In this document: in pieces, positions 44,762 through 56,113 of the stretch
How positions within the stretch are numbered: position 1 is the stretch's first letter
Layout of the letters: the number at the start of each line of letters is the position of its first letter
NCBI GenBank assembly: GCA_014218235.1
Contig: CM024755.1
Coordinates: 96,948,948 to 97,012,947, forward strand
Origin: Colocasia esculenta
Taxonomy: Eukaryota; Streptophyta; Magnoliopsida; Alismatales; Araceae
Length of the DNA stretch: 64,000 nt
Direction: 5' to 3'
The notes under the pieces: model-generated
What the model was told of the DNA's origin: nothing
The model's database searches: none
The model's input: the letters and a program-made list of their open reading frames with translations, nothing else
Translations under genes and position numbers: made by a program

Positions 44762-47578
44762 CTAAACTAACTCCAGACCGATCAGCTGCCTATCACCAGT
44801 ATCCTCCCAACATAATGGAGATCTGCAGGGCCTACCATACAACGCCTCAAATGGAGCCATACCAATACTCGCATGAAAGCTGTTGTTGTATGCGAACTCC
44901 ACTAGAGGTAAATGATGCTCCCAATCATCCTTCCAATCCAACACACACGCTCTCAACATATCCTCGAGCGTCTGGATAGTCCTTTCGGACTGTCCATCAG
45001 TCTGGGGATGAAATGCCGAACTGAGCTTCAGCTCCAAACCTAAAGCATCCTGAAGACCCTTCCACAATCTCGAAGTAAATCTCGGATCTCGATCCGAAAT
45101 GATCGACTTCGGCACACCATGCAATCTAATGATACCACTAACATACAGTCTAGCTAAACTCTCTACTGACTGCTTCTTCTTCATAGGCAAGAAATGAGCA
45201 GTCTTCGAGAATCTATCTACAACTACCCAAATCGAGTCATTGCCCCTTCTAGATCGAGGCAAACCCGAAACAAAGTCCATCGTGACTGCTTCCCACTTCC
45301 ACACTGGGATGTCCATCCTTTGCATAAGGCCGGATGGTCGCTGTCTCTCGGCCTTCACTTGCTGACACACTAAACACCTAGACACATAATCCGCTACATC
45401 CTTCTTCATGCCGGACCACCAAAATGATCTCTTCAAATCCTGATACATCTTCGTGTTACCCGGATGAATAGAGAATCGCGATCTATGAGCCTCCGCTAAC
45501 ACATGCTCACGGACATCTACTAAATCGGGGACACAAACACTGTGCTGAAATCTAATCACACCGTCCTCATCACGAGCAATGCCTGCCTTGCCCACTAACT
45601 CTAAGAGTCTAGGGTCGGCCTTCTGTTGCTCGATCACCTCATCCAAAACCGAGGACCTAAGGGATAACTGAGCTACAAAAGCCTGACATAGCGATGGCTC
45701 TAACTCAGTCAACGTGCAAGCCGCATCTTCCAGCATCTTCCAATCCTGCTGGAGAGATGGCCTCTTTCTACTCAGCGCATCCGCTACAACATTCGCCTTT
45801 CCAGGGTGATACTGAAGGTCGATGTCATAGTCCTTCAAGAACTCAATCCATCTCCTCTGCCTCAGGTTTAATTCCTTTTGGGAGAAAAGATACTTTAAGC
45901 TCTTGTGGTCGGTAAACACCTCAAATCTGACACCATAAAGATAGTGCCTCCAGATCTTTAGTGCATGAACCACTGCTGCGAGCTCCAAGTCTTGAGTCGG
46001 ATAGTTCTTCTCATGCTCCTTCAACTGACGAGAAGCATAAGCCACTACCCTTTCCTGCTGCATTAGCACACAGCCTAACCCAATCCGAGACGCATCCGTG
46101 TAGATAGCAAAACCCTCTACACCGCTCGGTAAGACTAACACTAGGGCTGTCGTGAGCTTAGTCTTCAATAATTGAAAACTACTCTCACACTTCTCGGACC
46201 AAACAAACTTCACTCCCTTTCTGGTAAGCTGAGTCAAAGGGGCGGCGATGGATGAAAATCCCTCAATAAATCGCCGATAGTAACCAACTAAACCAATAAA
46301 ACTACGAATCTCCGAAGGGGTCTTGGGAATCTCCCAATCCATAACTGCCTGGACCTTTGCTGGAGCAACTGCTACACCAGCACCGGAGATAACATGCCCG
46401 AGGAAATGAACCTCGCGCAACCAAAAATCGCACTTGCTGAACTTAGCATACAGCTTGTGCTCACGAAGAACCTCTAACACTAACCTCAAATGCTGACGGT
46501 GCGTGGCCTCATCCGTAGAATAGACCAACACATCATCAATAAACACTACGACAAAGCTATCTAGATAAGGTCTAAACACCCTGTTCATGAGATCCATGAA
46601 CACTGCAGGGGCATTGGTCAATCCGAAAGGAAGGACCAAAAACTCATAATGTCCATAACGGGTTCTAAATGCCGTCTTGGACACATCCTCACTCCAAATC
46701 CTCAACTGATGATAACCAGATCGCAAATCAATCTTAGAAAAGACTGATGCCTCCCGCAACTGGTCAAACAAGTCATCAATATGAGGTAAGGGATACATGT
46801 TCTTCACAGTCACTTGGTTCAACTTCCTATAGTCGATGCATAACCTAAGTGACCCGTCTTTCTTCTTGACGAATAATACAGGTGCGCCCCAAGGGGAAAC
46901 ACTAGGGCGAATAAATCCCTTATCAAGCAACTCTTGCAATTGCTTCCTCAACTCGGCTAACTCCGCAGGTGCCATCCGATATGGGGCCTTCGAGATAGGA
47001 GAGGTGCCCGGCAGCAACTCTATGGTAAACTCTATCTCTCTATCCGGTGGCAAACCAGACAAATCATCAGGAAAAACGTCTAGAAAATCCTGCACTACCT
47101 CAATCTCTGCAAGAGTAGGTGACTCATCAGCCTCTGGCACTAGTACCATGCTGGCAAGAAACGCGTCACATCCCTTGCTCACCATGCGCATCGCCTTCAT
47201 GGCAGAGATGACTAACTTTCCCGCCAAGTTCCTTGGTAAGGGATGAGAGAACTCGTCCTCACCAGGAATGCGGAAAACAATCCTCTTCCAGCGACAATCC
47301 ACTAACACATAGTGCTCCTCTAGCCAATCCAGACCAAGAATAGCATCATAGTCCTTCATCTTTAGCAAGAAGAAGCACCCATCTAGGATTCTATCCTCAA
47401 TGCACACAGGTAACGATGGAATGCACTTCCTAGTCGATACCGTACCCGCAGGGGTGTGCACAGACAAAGGGACCTCTAAATCCTCAGACTCTATACTTGA
47501 CTCTAGGGCTAACTGCCTAGTGAACCGCTCGGAAATGAACGAGTGAGTAGCACCTGTATCAAACAAAACCCGAGCGTG
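44762..47578 (-). CDS. gypsy-2 pol: protease, RT, RNase H, integrase
   Basis: One open frame of over 930 residues with all domains in Ty3/gypsy order. Protease FDTGATHSF (about 47560). RT: LLPGTSPISKAPYRMAP, VKKKDGSLRLCIDYRKLN, FSKIDLRSGYHQLRI, GLTNAPAVFMDLMNRVF and catalytic FIDDVLVYS (about 46525-46550). RNase H: YTDASRIGLGCVL, TQDLELAAVVHAL, FTDHKSLKYLF. Integrase: zinc ligands in SIHPGNTK and CLVCQQ, core MDFVSGL, SDRDPRFTSRLW and HPQTDGQSERTIQTLE, so all three catalytic acidic residues are present. The frame is open upstream to 47854, but that part overlaps gag in another frame. Pol lies in the -1 frame relative to gag. The TAG at 44762 removes the tail. Confidence 0.93.
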   Translation of the reverse strand, partial: HARVLFDTGATHSFISERFTRQLALESSIESEDLEVPLSVHTPAGTVSTRKCIPSLPVCIEDRILDGCFFLLKMKDYDAILGLDWLEEHYVLVDCRWKRIVFRIPGEDEFSHPLPRNLAGKLVISAMKAMRMVSKGCDAFLASMVLVPEADESPTLAEIEVVQDFLDVFPDDLSGLPPDREIEFTIELLPGTSPISKAPYRMAPAELAELRKQLQELLDKGFIRPSVSPWGAPVLFVKKKDGSLRLCIDYRKLNQVTVKNMYPLPHIDDLFDQLREASVFSKIDLRSGYHQLRIWSEDVSKTAFRTRYGHYEFLVLPFGLTNAPAVFMDLMNRVFRPYLDSFVVVFIDDVLVYSTDEATHRQHLRLVLEVLREHKLYAKFSKCDFWLREVHFLGHVISGAGVAVAPAKVQAVMDWEIPKTPSEIRSFIGLVGYYRRFIEGFSSIAAPLTQLTRKGVKFVWSEKCESSFQLLKTKLTTALVLVLPSGVEGFAIYTDASRIGLGCVLMQQERVVAYASRQLKEHEKNYPTQDLELAAVVHALKIWRHYLYGVRFEVFTDHKSLKYLFSQKELNLRQRRWIEFLKDYDIDLQYHPGKANVVADALSRKRPSLQQDWKMLEDAACTLTELEPSLCQAFVAQLSLRSSVLDEVIEQQKADPRLLELVGKAGIARDEDGVIRFQHSVCVPDLVDVREHVLAEAHRSRFSIHPGNTKMYQDLKRSFWWSGMKKDVADYVSRCLVCQQVKAERQRPSGLMQRMDIPVWKWEAVTMDFVSGLPRSRRGNDSIWVVVDRFSKTAHFLPMKKKQSVESLARLYVSGIIRLHGVPKSIISDRDPRFTSRLWKGLQDALGLELKLSSAFHPQTDGQSERTIQTLEDMLRACVLDWKDDWEHHLPLVEFAYNNSFHASIGMAPFEALYGRPCRSPLCWEDTGDRQLIGLELV

Positions 47579-48372
47579 CACACCTAAAGCAAAACCGTAC
47601 CTTCGGTGACATGCTCCGCCTGCTCGGCATCCTCGCGAGCTAAAGCAAACACTCGAGCTGGGGCTCGAGGCCTTCCTGGTCTTCCTGTAGCTGGCGCCGC
47701 TGCCGCTACTGCTGGGGCTGGCGCTCCGCGCTGGACTTCCTGCTGAAGTCTTGGGCAATCCTTGATTTTGTGATCGCTGCTTCCGCACTTCAAGCACTTG
47801 CCCGTAATCATCCAACATTCGGTACCACCATGTGTCTTCCCACAGTGGGGACACTCTTTCTTCACACTAGGGGAACGTACAGAGGGTACCTGAGAACGGC
47901 CGACTGCCACGGATCGCTGCGGTGTCTGGTACACTACTTTCTTCTTGTCTTGCCGTTGGAATGTCGCTGCTGGCCTCTTCTGCGAAGCTTTCTTTTCTTC
48001 CAGGTATTGCTCCATCTCTCCCTCCTGCCTACAAGCAGCACTGAGGGCCTCGTCCAACGTGCGGTGGTCAAATGCCAGGAGTCTCGTTCGCAGTGATGTC
48101 TTGAGTCCCATCACGAACTTCTTTGTCTTCCTGCGCTCGTCTGCCACGATATGAGGTGTATATTTAGAGAGTTCAGAAAATCTTGCCTCATATTCTAGCA
48201 CAGTCATGGAGCCTTGATCCAAAGATAGGAATTCCTGCTCCATCTGATCTTGCACATGCTCAGGGACAAACTTGGCCCGAAAGAGCCTCACGAACTCGTC
48301 CCAAGCAACGTCGATAGCTCTGTCCTCAAATCGGGTACGCAGCAATGAAGCCCACCATACATCAGCTCTTTC

Positions 48373-48449
48373 CTGCAGTACACCGCTCATAAGCATCATC
48401 TAAACAAATCTATCTTAACAAACATACAAGCATATAAACTAAAGCATAC
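48373..48449 (-). other. Putative intron 2 of gypsy-2 gag (77 bp)
   Basis: Minus strand reads CAG|GTATGC ... GTACTGCAG|GAA. It is A/T-rich, not a multiple of three, holds an in-frame stop, and falls between whole codons (phase 0). An alternative acceptor TTTGTTTAG at about 48400 is also in frame but would give a 50-bp intron and nine extra residues. Confidence 0.75.
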
Positions 48450-48644
48450 CTGTAGCATGTAGGTGGCCAATGTAACCTTATCCTCATCTGCACACCTGAT
48501 GGCTCGAAAGACCTTTTCTATCTCCCTCATCCAGCTTTCAGCCAACAAAGGATCGCTCTCCCCCTTAAAAGAGGGTGGCAGCATCCTCTTGAATCTCTCC
48601 ATGGTAGAAGGTCCACCATGGTCTTGAGCTGGTACTTGAGCCTG

Positions 48645-48727
48645 CTACATCACAGCAAACAATACACAATCAACATAATATCGCACAATCAAATAAAATA
48701 GCTAATAATTTATTTTATTAGTCTAAC
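48645..48727 (-). other. Putative intron 1 of gypsy-2 gag (83 bp)
   Basis: Minus strand reads GCTCAG|GTTAGA ... GTGATGTAG|CAGGCT. It is A/T-rich with a T-rich 3' part, is not a multiple of three, and has stops in the gag frame. The join is phase 0 (LEAQ then QAQVPAQ). Confidence 0.75.
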
Positions 48728-49114
48728 CTGAGCCTCCAACTGAGCCTGGAGTGCTGCCTGGGTATGAGCCTGCGTTTGCATGGCTTGCACCAGACCTTGC
48801 ATGAATACTCCATAGTCCACAGGCAGCGGTGGGGGAAGTTCAGAACCTTGCGGTGCCGGGTCCTGCTACTCCGTCCGCTCGTCACATCGTGGCTCGTCCT
48901 CACGGGTTGGCGCTCCGCCACGCCTACCTCTCGAAGCCATGGCTGTAATAAATTTCAGCCACTATTAGAGCTAGGTTACTAAGTTTTCTAACCATTTTCT
49001 TATCTATTTTTCATTCATTATTAATCAATTCTACACATGTGGACATACTTATGTAGACTTAGCATGTAATGAAGATGATGACTTAGGTATATTCATGTGC
49101 AATCTTAACCGGTT

Positions 49115-49127
49115 GCTCTGATACCAA
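49115..49127 (-). other. gypsy-2 primer-binding site
   Basis: TTGGTATCAGAGC on the minus strand, four bases from the 5' LTR end. Confidence 0.9.
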
Positions 49128-49131
49128 TCTC

Positions 49132-52100
49132 TACGACGACCCTCTTTATACCGGTACGGTTATACCAACCCACGTCGGTATAGCGAGCATCATCACAGTG
49201 GGACATTTACCCAACAATGACATTCAGCTGAGATACACGTGAATATAAGAACAGAGTAGCGGAAGTAAAAGAACCATTGTCTTCATTCATTCATCATCCA
49301 CATTTAACATACATGAGTTGATAACATTTAAAGAACTAAAAGTCCACATAATTCAAATTGCTGAAAATTAAATACATAAATGTCCACACTTATACATTCT
49401 TCCATGATAAAGATAATACAATGTTCAATCACATACATCAAAATGCTATAGTCACAACTAAGCTCCACAAAATAGCTACTCCCCGCGCTCGGAGTCGCTC
49501 TCCACGGTCTCCTCCAAAGGTGTGTCACCTACTACACCTGTACGCCGAAGCAAGTAGTGAGTCTAAAAGACTCCGCAAGTATTCTACACATACCGCACAT
49601 GCACATATCATGGTAGGTTTTACATACACATTCATAAGACACAACATGTAGCATGCTTGACATTAAATTTTACAACCTGTCATGGTAAATCTACAATTTA
49701 AATACATGGACTATGCTTTCAGATTTACAGAAATAGAATCACCTATCACATGTTTTCTATTCATTTCTCACATAAAAATCTACCTTCAACCAACTAGGAC
49801 ATGAAAGCCAATAACATAAATTTCGAACATGCATGAAAGGACACATACCTAACATGGAATCTACACATTCCTACGCATATACATAACCATTTTTCATACT
49901 TTAAGCTTGTTGTTTTGATGTTGGTTAACACTTTACAATCTAACCTATGAAAGCTACATTCTCATTCAAACCACAATGTGAAAGTAAACATACATGGAAT
50001 GATTTACACATAAGTAAGGATTGTCCCTAGCATGGATTCTACCCATTATACACACATAAGACATGATCGTAACCACATCTATATTGCTGTTCTAACATGA
50101 TTTCAGATCCTCATATCATGGATTTCAATCTCACATCCTCGCATTTCGGTTTCACATTTTTACACAATTTCTTGTTCACATCTTTAACACATTGCACATT
50201 TACACATTGTTCACACTACACAATTTGCACATGATCACAACCACATTCACATTTTGTTTTCCCATGGACACATACACATTTACACATTCACATTTAGTGT
50301 CGTGACATATAGTCCAAACCACCAAAGAAGGACACAACACATCACATCACATAGACGCCATCTAGGCAATACAATGGTGACTCTTGGACTGCGCAGACCA
50401 GGAGAACAAGTCTCCACCCTAACCAGTGGTACTTGTCCACCTCCAGGATTTCCCCCTAATGCCCTTAGGGTCACTACACATTGAACCTTCTCAGGGGGAC
50501 TTTTCCCTGATACGGCTCCACTGCCCTCTGCGGAAGCAGTGTCACATTTGGCACAAGTTGCACATTTCACATTTTTACCGATTTTTAACACATAGGTTTA
50601 CACATGTCACTCTCATTTCATTCACTTTCTCACTCACATGCACACTTCTCTGTTTTTTCTAACATGGCACTACAATTTCAGAAATTTAGCACTCAGGAAA
50701 TTTCACTGATTAGGTTGCTATATACAAAATCAATCATTTTACAAAGGCATGCATTAGTTTCACATTTTTGCATGGAAAATTCATATTGCATCATGTACTG
50801 GTCCAAATGACCTGAAATTTTAACCACAGGCTAATTTCGGGTTAGAATCCCACATGCAAAATTTTAGATTTTTCTGACTCAAAATGAAATTTCAGAAAAT
50901 TAACCATCCATTCCACACTAATATTCATAATGTAATTTAACATGGAGTTAAACAAAATCACAAATTTTAACAGCTCACTGTCTGCACCCTAGCATGCACA
51001 GGGTTACAGAACTTGTTCCCGAATTTATCGAGCAACTCACAATTTACTAGAATTTAACATGACCTACGCATGATTTCTATTTTCCCAAAACAGAATTTTT
51101 AAATAATCATACAAGCATGGGAAGAATGTCAGAAACTCAGAGCACAGATAGTAACACGCCTACATGGTCTAACAAATTTGGGCAACAAAACTTTGCCACT
51201 GATCATTAGGATCATGGTGGATACACATGGCCATTCTTTTCGCATACACATTAGATAAAAAATTAAACACAACCACCCACAAAATAGATGTACATTCATT
51301 CTCCCATTCATCACATTAGCTAGTGTACATAGTATATAAGAGTTACATTATATCCTCATCGCAAAACACGTCAAATTTAATCATATAGAAGGGCAGAATA
51401 GCTTGCTGTTCTGCTCAGATGAACTTGGCGGCGGTCTCTGGCCGCTAATTCAATGTCAACGGCATAATCGTTGGACGCTAAGCATGATCTTAGCGGCAAG
51501 TGATATTGCCGTTAATGTCAGGTCTGTGCAGAACACAGACCCGAGCTCCAAAGATGGGGTGAATTTGGGGGTCTAGGACACGAGGGAAAATACATAAAAA
51601 TAGTAAAACCATCCTAGACACATACAGGGACGTTATGGGTAGGGTACTTGCCTCTGAAAAATACTCCAAAGGGATCAAAGGTGGCGATGAAGCTCTCCTT
51701 GGGCAGTCCCAAGAAGCCTCCAATGACACCTTCCTCCGGGTTCTTGACTGATGTAGACACCAAGGAGAAGTCAGGGAAGCCTTCCCTGATGCTCCAGCTG
51801 TCTCCCAGTCGTTGTAGATGGCCGGATGTAGCTCCAAATCCCCGGATCTAAGCTTGCAAAACCAGGTCTTTCTCACAGAACTAGGGTTTCTTCTTCTTCT
51901 CTTTGCAAAGAGCCAAAGAGGGGTTTTCTGGTTGCAAAGAGGGTTTGTATATAGAGGAGAGGAGCTCTCCCCTCACGCAGTTTGGACAAGAGGGCCATCA
52001 GACCGTTGGAGACAGCTCCCCAATGGGTGAGCTAGCTTGCTCCCGAAATTCTGGGCTCTGCAACGCATGCAGGTCAGAGAAGTTGGCGTCCACATCGCTG

Positions 52101-52422
52101 GACGCTGGGGTTAGTGTTGGCGTCCATAGGGTTGACTCCTACACAACACAAGCGGCCATTGATATTGACGCCAATCTGGCCTTCAGCCAGAACTCCGAAA
52201 CATGCAGAAACCATGCACATTTTACACCTATATACATGCCATATGTATACATTATCATGTACACACTACCATCATACCATTCATACACTATTTACATTTA
52301 GTTTATACACATGCATGCAATAGTATACTACCAGTACTTACGTAAATAGTTACATACGTACATACACAACATGAATTATTTACATGCAATACAATAATAC
52401 AATAAAATTCGAGGGCCTTACA
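49132..52422 (-). repeat. gypsy-2 5' LTR
   Basis: Near copy of 40900-44193. Its inner end reads TACGACGACC where the other copy has TGCGACGACC. The CG-rich modules recur at 51424-51530 and 52083-52190. Confidence 0.94.
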
Positions 52423-53825
52423 ACTCATGTGTCAATATCACTGAAGAGAGAACAGTCAAGATTGTACAAGAAAGTTCTTTCATGCAAGAAAATCATTAGA
52501 GTATCTTTCAAGAGATCAAGATAGCAATGGGAAGTGCAAGCACACAGGGCAATTCACTAGCAAGCATTTTGAGTAACCCATTTTGGGCACTCCACAAGAA
52601 TGTACTTTTCATATCACGAAGGGTCTACTAGTGCCTCAAGCAAGTACGTCCCTTTACCACTCAGGTTAAGGACCATTACACAGTAGCATGTAACAAGTCA
52701 AGCCAAGTGTATCACATGTAACAACTATGTGCCATGCCAAGCACCAATCATGATTCCGCACCACGCCAGGCAACACGACTTTGTTAGGGGATCAGCCTAA
52801 CAATCAACTCCTGGGGTAATGAACATCTTTAGGAAATTGAGCAATCAACACCTTGGGGTAAACAGGACTTTGTCGGGGGTGAATCTGACAATCACACCCA
52901 TAGGTAACATGACTTTTCCAAAATCTCCAAGACCAGATATGGGCCCTCAGACAGGTTCGTATTGCGTAACACTGGCATGTGTCTTAATGAGCCCGTCGAC
53001 TCATGGGTGATGAGAACGAGTTTTGAGTCCATGACTCCAATATCATTAATGTACTTCAAGAACGTATCACAAGAAGGTAATGTGTGTCAATAAGGATGGA
53101 CTGGTCAAGAGAGTTCAAGACTATCATGTCAAGGACAAAGATTCAGGATCACAATTGTAAAGAGAGTGATCATGCGTAATTTAAGTTTAACAATCCACTA
53201 ATGTCTTTGTCATTCAATTTGGATTAATGTCGAGAGATTAATATGAGAAAGAAAAGTGCACACTATCTCCTGGGAACTTCAATGGTACAACCAGCTCAGT
53301 CTCTACGAGGGAATCCACGGAGTACGGAGACTTATGACGGAGGTCTTAACAAAAAGGTTCCTAGTCTGCCAGAACGGAATGTCCAATAGAGAGGTTCCAA
53401 TTTTTCAAGAAGGGGTTGTCTAACTTGTGCAAGTGTACAAGTGTAATGTGTATCGAAAACTTACCAAATCAAATGTGATATAGAATAGCAAGGGAATTAT
53501 GACAAACATGGGAAGTAACTAATAAGACAAGTTTAAAATCAAGAAAGTCCAAATAAAGCAAGACCATTATGTAACAAGTAGAATAAATTAAAAGCTATGC
53601 ATGGTTAAGGTAAGGTTTTCTACATGCCATTATCACCAAGCCAATTTTTATTCAAGTTTAAGTTATCATTTTAACCATAAACAGAGCATAAGATGATGAA
53701 TAAGATCAATCATATGGTAACAGAGACATTATCATATCATTAAGAATATTAGAATAAGATTTCAAGCTGTTAACGTCTTTACAAATGGGTTAAACAAATT
53801 TTATATTGCTGGAAGTATGAAAATC

Positions 53826-54182
53826 ATGCTTAATAAAACTTAATAGAACTTAATCAAGCTTAATCATGGCTTAATCAGACTTAATTGAACTTAATCAAGG
53901 TTAATTAAGGATTAACAAGGCTTAATTAGAGTTAATTAGGACTTAATCAAATTTAATAAGACTTAATCAAGCTTACTTAAACTTAATTAGGACTTATTCA
54001 AGCTTATTCAACCTTAATCAAACTTAATCAGAGTTAATTAGGTCTTAATAACACTTAATCAAGCTTAATCAAACTCAGACTTTAATAGACTTAATTTGAC
54101 TTAATCATATTTAAAAAGAGCTTAATCAGATTTAATAAGACTTAATTAGCCTTTATCAAACTAAATCAGACTTAATCAGGTT
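53826..54182. repeat. A/T-rich minisatellite with about 10-12-bp period
   Basis: More than 25 imperfect copies of a CTTAATCAAG-like word (variants ACTTAATCAG, GTTAATTAGG, CTTATTCAAG) in head-to-tail order. Confidence 0.8.
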
Positions 54183-54300
54183 TATTCAGGACATAAAAAC
54201 ACTACTAGTTGACCTATTTCAAATAATAAATAAGAGTTGGGAGTTTCTGTGCAAAAAGACAAGAGAAAAAGAATAAAAATCTGGATGGTAACAAAGTGCG

Positions 54301-54366
54301 GTGCAATGCGCCAATGCAAATGGTACAACCAATGGATCACTAGAAGTGGTTGGCGGCGCATTGCAC
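54301..54366. repeat. Perfect 12-bp inverted repeat in LTR-A
   Basis: GTGCAATGCGCC at 54301-54312 and GGCGCATTGCAC at 54355-54366, with 42 bp between them. Confidence 0.8.
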
Positions 54367-55773
54367 TGGGACTAGATGGGATGCACAGGGGGCTTTGTGC
54401 GCCCAACAAAGAATAGATTTTTCAGCAAAACGTGATTTGTTTCTTGCCTTCAAAAAACACTGATCTAATATGTTTTTGGAAAAACTCTGAACATAAAGCT
54501 TGTTCTAAACATGATGTAGGTCTCTATATATTTTATTTGAACAAATTTGACCTAGGGATGCGTAAATTTCAGTTTTATGACCAAAAATCCATAATTTGTA
54601 GTATGCTTGGAAAACGGTTAATACGATCAAACCAATGCATAAAAATTGGAAAAAATAAAGGGAAATCCTTCCTAACATGTTGAAAAATCTTCAGTCAAAG
54701 TTTCATGAATTTTAGATAAGGGGTTTAAGAGATACAATACCAAGAACATGTAACTCGTATGAACATGAAAACTGAAACTTTGGGGCTTTAATTCGATGCA
54801 TATGCAAGATATAAATTAGGAAAAACTTATCTAACATGCTTGGTACATGTAGAAGTATCTATGAACAAGTTTAATTAGAGTTTGGCCTGAGATTACCTAC
54901 ATTTTGATGATCTCTTACAAAGGGGATGAAGAACCACATTTTTTGATGAAGAACACCCAAATCTTTGCTCTAGAGCTCCTCTTCTTGCTCCTAGCCAATC
55001 CACCCACGTCTAGAAAGGTTGGGAGAAGGTTGGGGGCGGCCATGGAGGGTTTATGGTGTATTTAAGTATAAGGTTGTGTAAAAATGAGTTTAAGTTTCCT
55101 AATCTTGAGGGTAGGAGTCTTACCATGATTAGAGCTCCTTTCTATGACTATTTCCTTCTAACCCCACCCCAATTAAGAGAGTAAGTTAAAGCAAATTCAT
55201 GCTCCCCAATTGGGCTAGTGATTAAACTCATACCATGACCCATTTGACACACTTTTATGCTTAATTAACCCACTTTAAGGGTGGTTATTGAGTTATCACG
55301 AATTTTAAATATTAATTTCTTGTATTTGGCTTCCTATTGAGCCCAATAAACATGATTGGACCTTAAACATCTATTGCACATGAGTTAGTTGCCTATGATA
55401 TTGAGTTTTCGACATTATCAGATTTTATTGCCTTAAGTCGGAGTTTACAAATTTACTAACCCAAACATATTTGTTTGAATCTAATTTATTTATTATTATT
55501 TATATCCCATTATTTAATTTGTCATCCTAAAATTTTGTGTGATTCCGAGTTGATTTGCACATGCGATAATGGCTTTTATCATTATCAGATTTATTCATCT
55601 TAAGACTTTGTTTAGTGTTGGCCAACCTAATTATTTATGTTTTAACCCACATTCTTTTCACTCCTTATTGTTTAATATCTGAACATAAATTTTTATTTAA
55701 TTTGCGTTGCAATATCTCACATGTTATAATATTTGTCTTATTTATTTATATTTTTAAAATTCGAGTTGCTACA

Positions 55774-56082
55774 GAAAAGGTTTTTGATTTGGCTTCCAAA
55801 AATGATACCCAAATGTACCTTGAATAATCATCCACAATTACATAGCCATAAACTTTTCCTCCAAGACTTACTGTTCTTATAGGTCCAAACAAGTTCATGT
55901 GAATAAGTTCCAATGGTTTAGAGGTTGTCACTAAGGTCTTGGACTGAAATGAAGTCTTGGTTTGCGTTCCTTTTGCACAAGCTGTACAGATTCTAGATTT
56001 CTTCCTTTTAAGCTTCGGAAGACCTTCAACTAGATCATGCTTGATTAGTTTCTTGATCATTGATGTGCTTGCATGTCCTAGT
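55774..56082 (-). pseudogene. copia-1 integrase N-terminus
   Basis: Minus-strand frame with LGHASTSMIKKLIKHDLVEG, CTACAKGTQTKTSF (zinc ligands), ELIHMNLFGPIRTVSLGGK (usual Asp of HMDLFGP is Asn here) and DDYSRYIWVSFLEAKSKTF. The preceding WHRRL is across copia-3 at 62015. The right neighbour of the catalytic core is at 24235. Confidence 0.9.
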
Positions 56083-56113
56083 TGTTGAACCACTCTTTAT
56101 TTTACCCTTATAT

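Larger units (their letters stand above)
47584..48940 (-). pseudogene. gypsy-2 gag, apparently three exons
   Basis: Start ATG at 48938-48940 (MASRGRRGGAPTRED). Exon 1 runs to 48728 and has one stop, TAG at 48866-48868 (probably CAG). Exon 2 is 48450-48644 (STMERFKRMLPPSFKGE, WMREIEKVFRAIRC, KVTLATYMLQ). Exon 3 is 47584-48372 (ERADVWWASLL, DEFVRLFRAKFVPEH, VLEYEARFSELSKYTP). Exon 3 has two zinc motifs, CPHCGKTHGGTEC and CLKCGSSDHKIKDC (CX2CX4HX4C). The gaps are GT-AG bounded and must be removed to join the frame. Joined, the exon 2-3 junction aligns without extra residues to the gypsy-1 gag (AAYQLRGFALEWW). Gag forms the particle and binds RNA. It ends TAG at 47584, just before protease. Confidence 0.82.
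40900..52422 (-). mobile_element. gypsy-2: best preserved Ty3/gypsy chromovirus here
   Basis: LTRs of 3294 bp (40900-44193) and 3291 bp (49132-52422), TSD ACTCA at 40895-40899 and 52423-52427, primer-binding site, polypurine tract and a complete gag-pol. The LTRs look only about 1-2% different by eye, so insertion is fairly recent. The left LTR keeps TG...CA; the right copy has TA at its inner end. Gag appears to contain two introns. Four in-frame stops remain. Confidence 0.94.
24249..55773 (-). mobile_element. Solo LTR-A, containing nested insertions
   Basis: On the minus strand it starts TGTAGCAACTCG (55773) and ends GGGGGCATGCCA (24249), with perfect GAAAA duplications on both sides. Its own DNA is 24249-24436, 40489-40899 and 52423-55773, about 3.9 kb in total. 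No internal coding, primer site or second LTR is present, so it is best read as a solo LTR left by LTR-LTR recombination. It shares blocks with LTR-C (31128-31167 against 53255-53295; 31945-31995 against 40665-40725), so both belong to one family. Confidence 0.82.
52423..55773 (-). repeat. Proximal part of solo LTR-A
   Basis: The 3.35 kb at the start of LTR-A. No coding frame is supported. Contains a minisatellite (53826-54182) and an inverted repeat (54301-54366). Ends at GAAAA, where copia-1 integrase resumes. Confidence 0.82.

Noticed and set aside
48400..48449. A 50-bp intron using the TTTAG acceptor in gypsy-2 gag
   Set aside because: In frame but very short for plants, and it would add nine residues relative to the gypsy-1 alignment; the 77-bp version fits better.
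52423..55773. A separate element or host intergenic DNA right of gypsy-2
   Set aside because: It joins 40489-40899 across the ACTCA duplication and ends at the GAAAA duplication; it is the rest of solo LTR-A.
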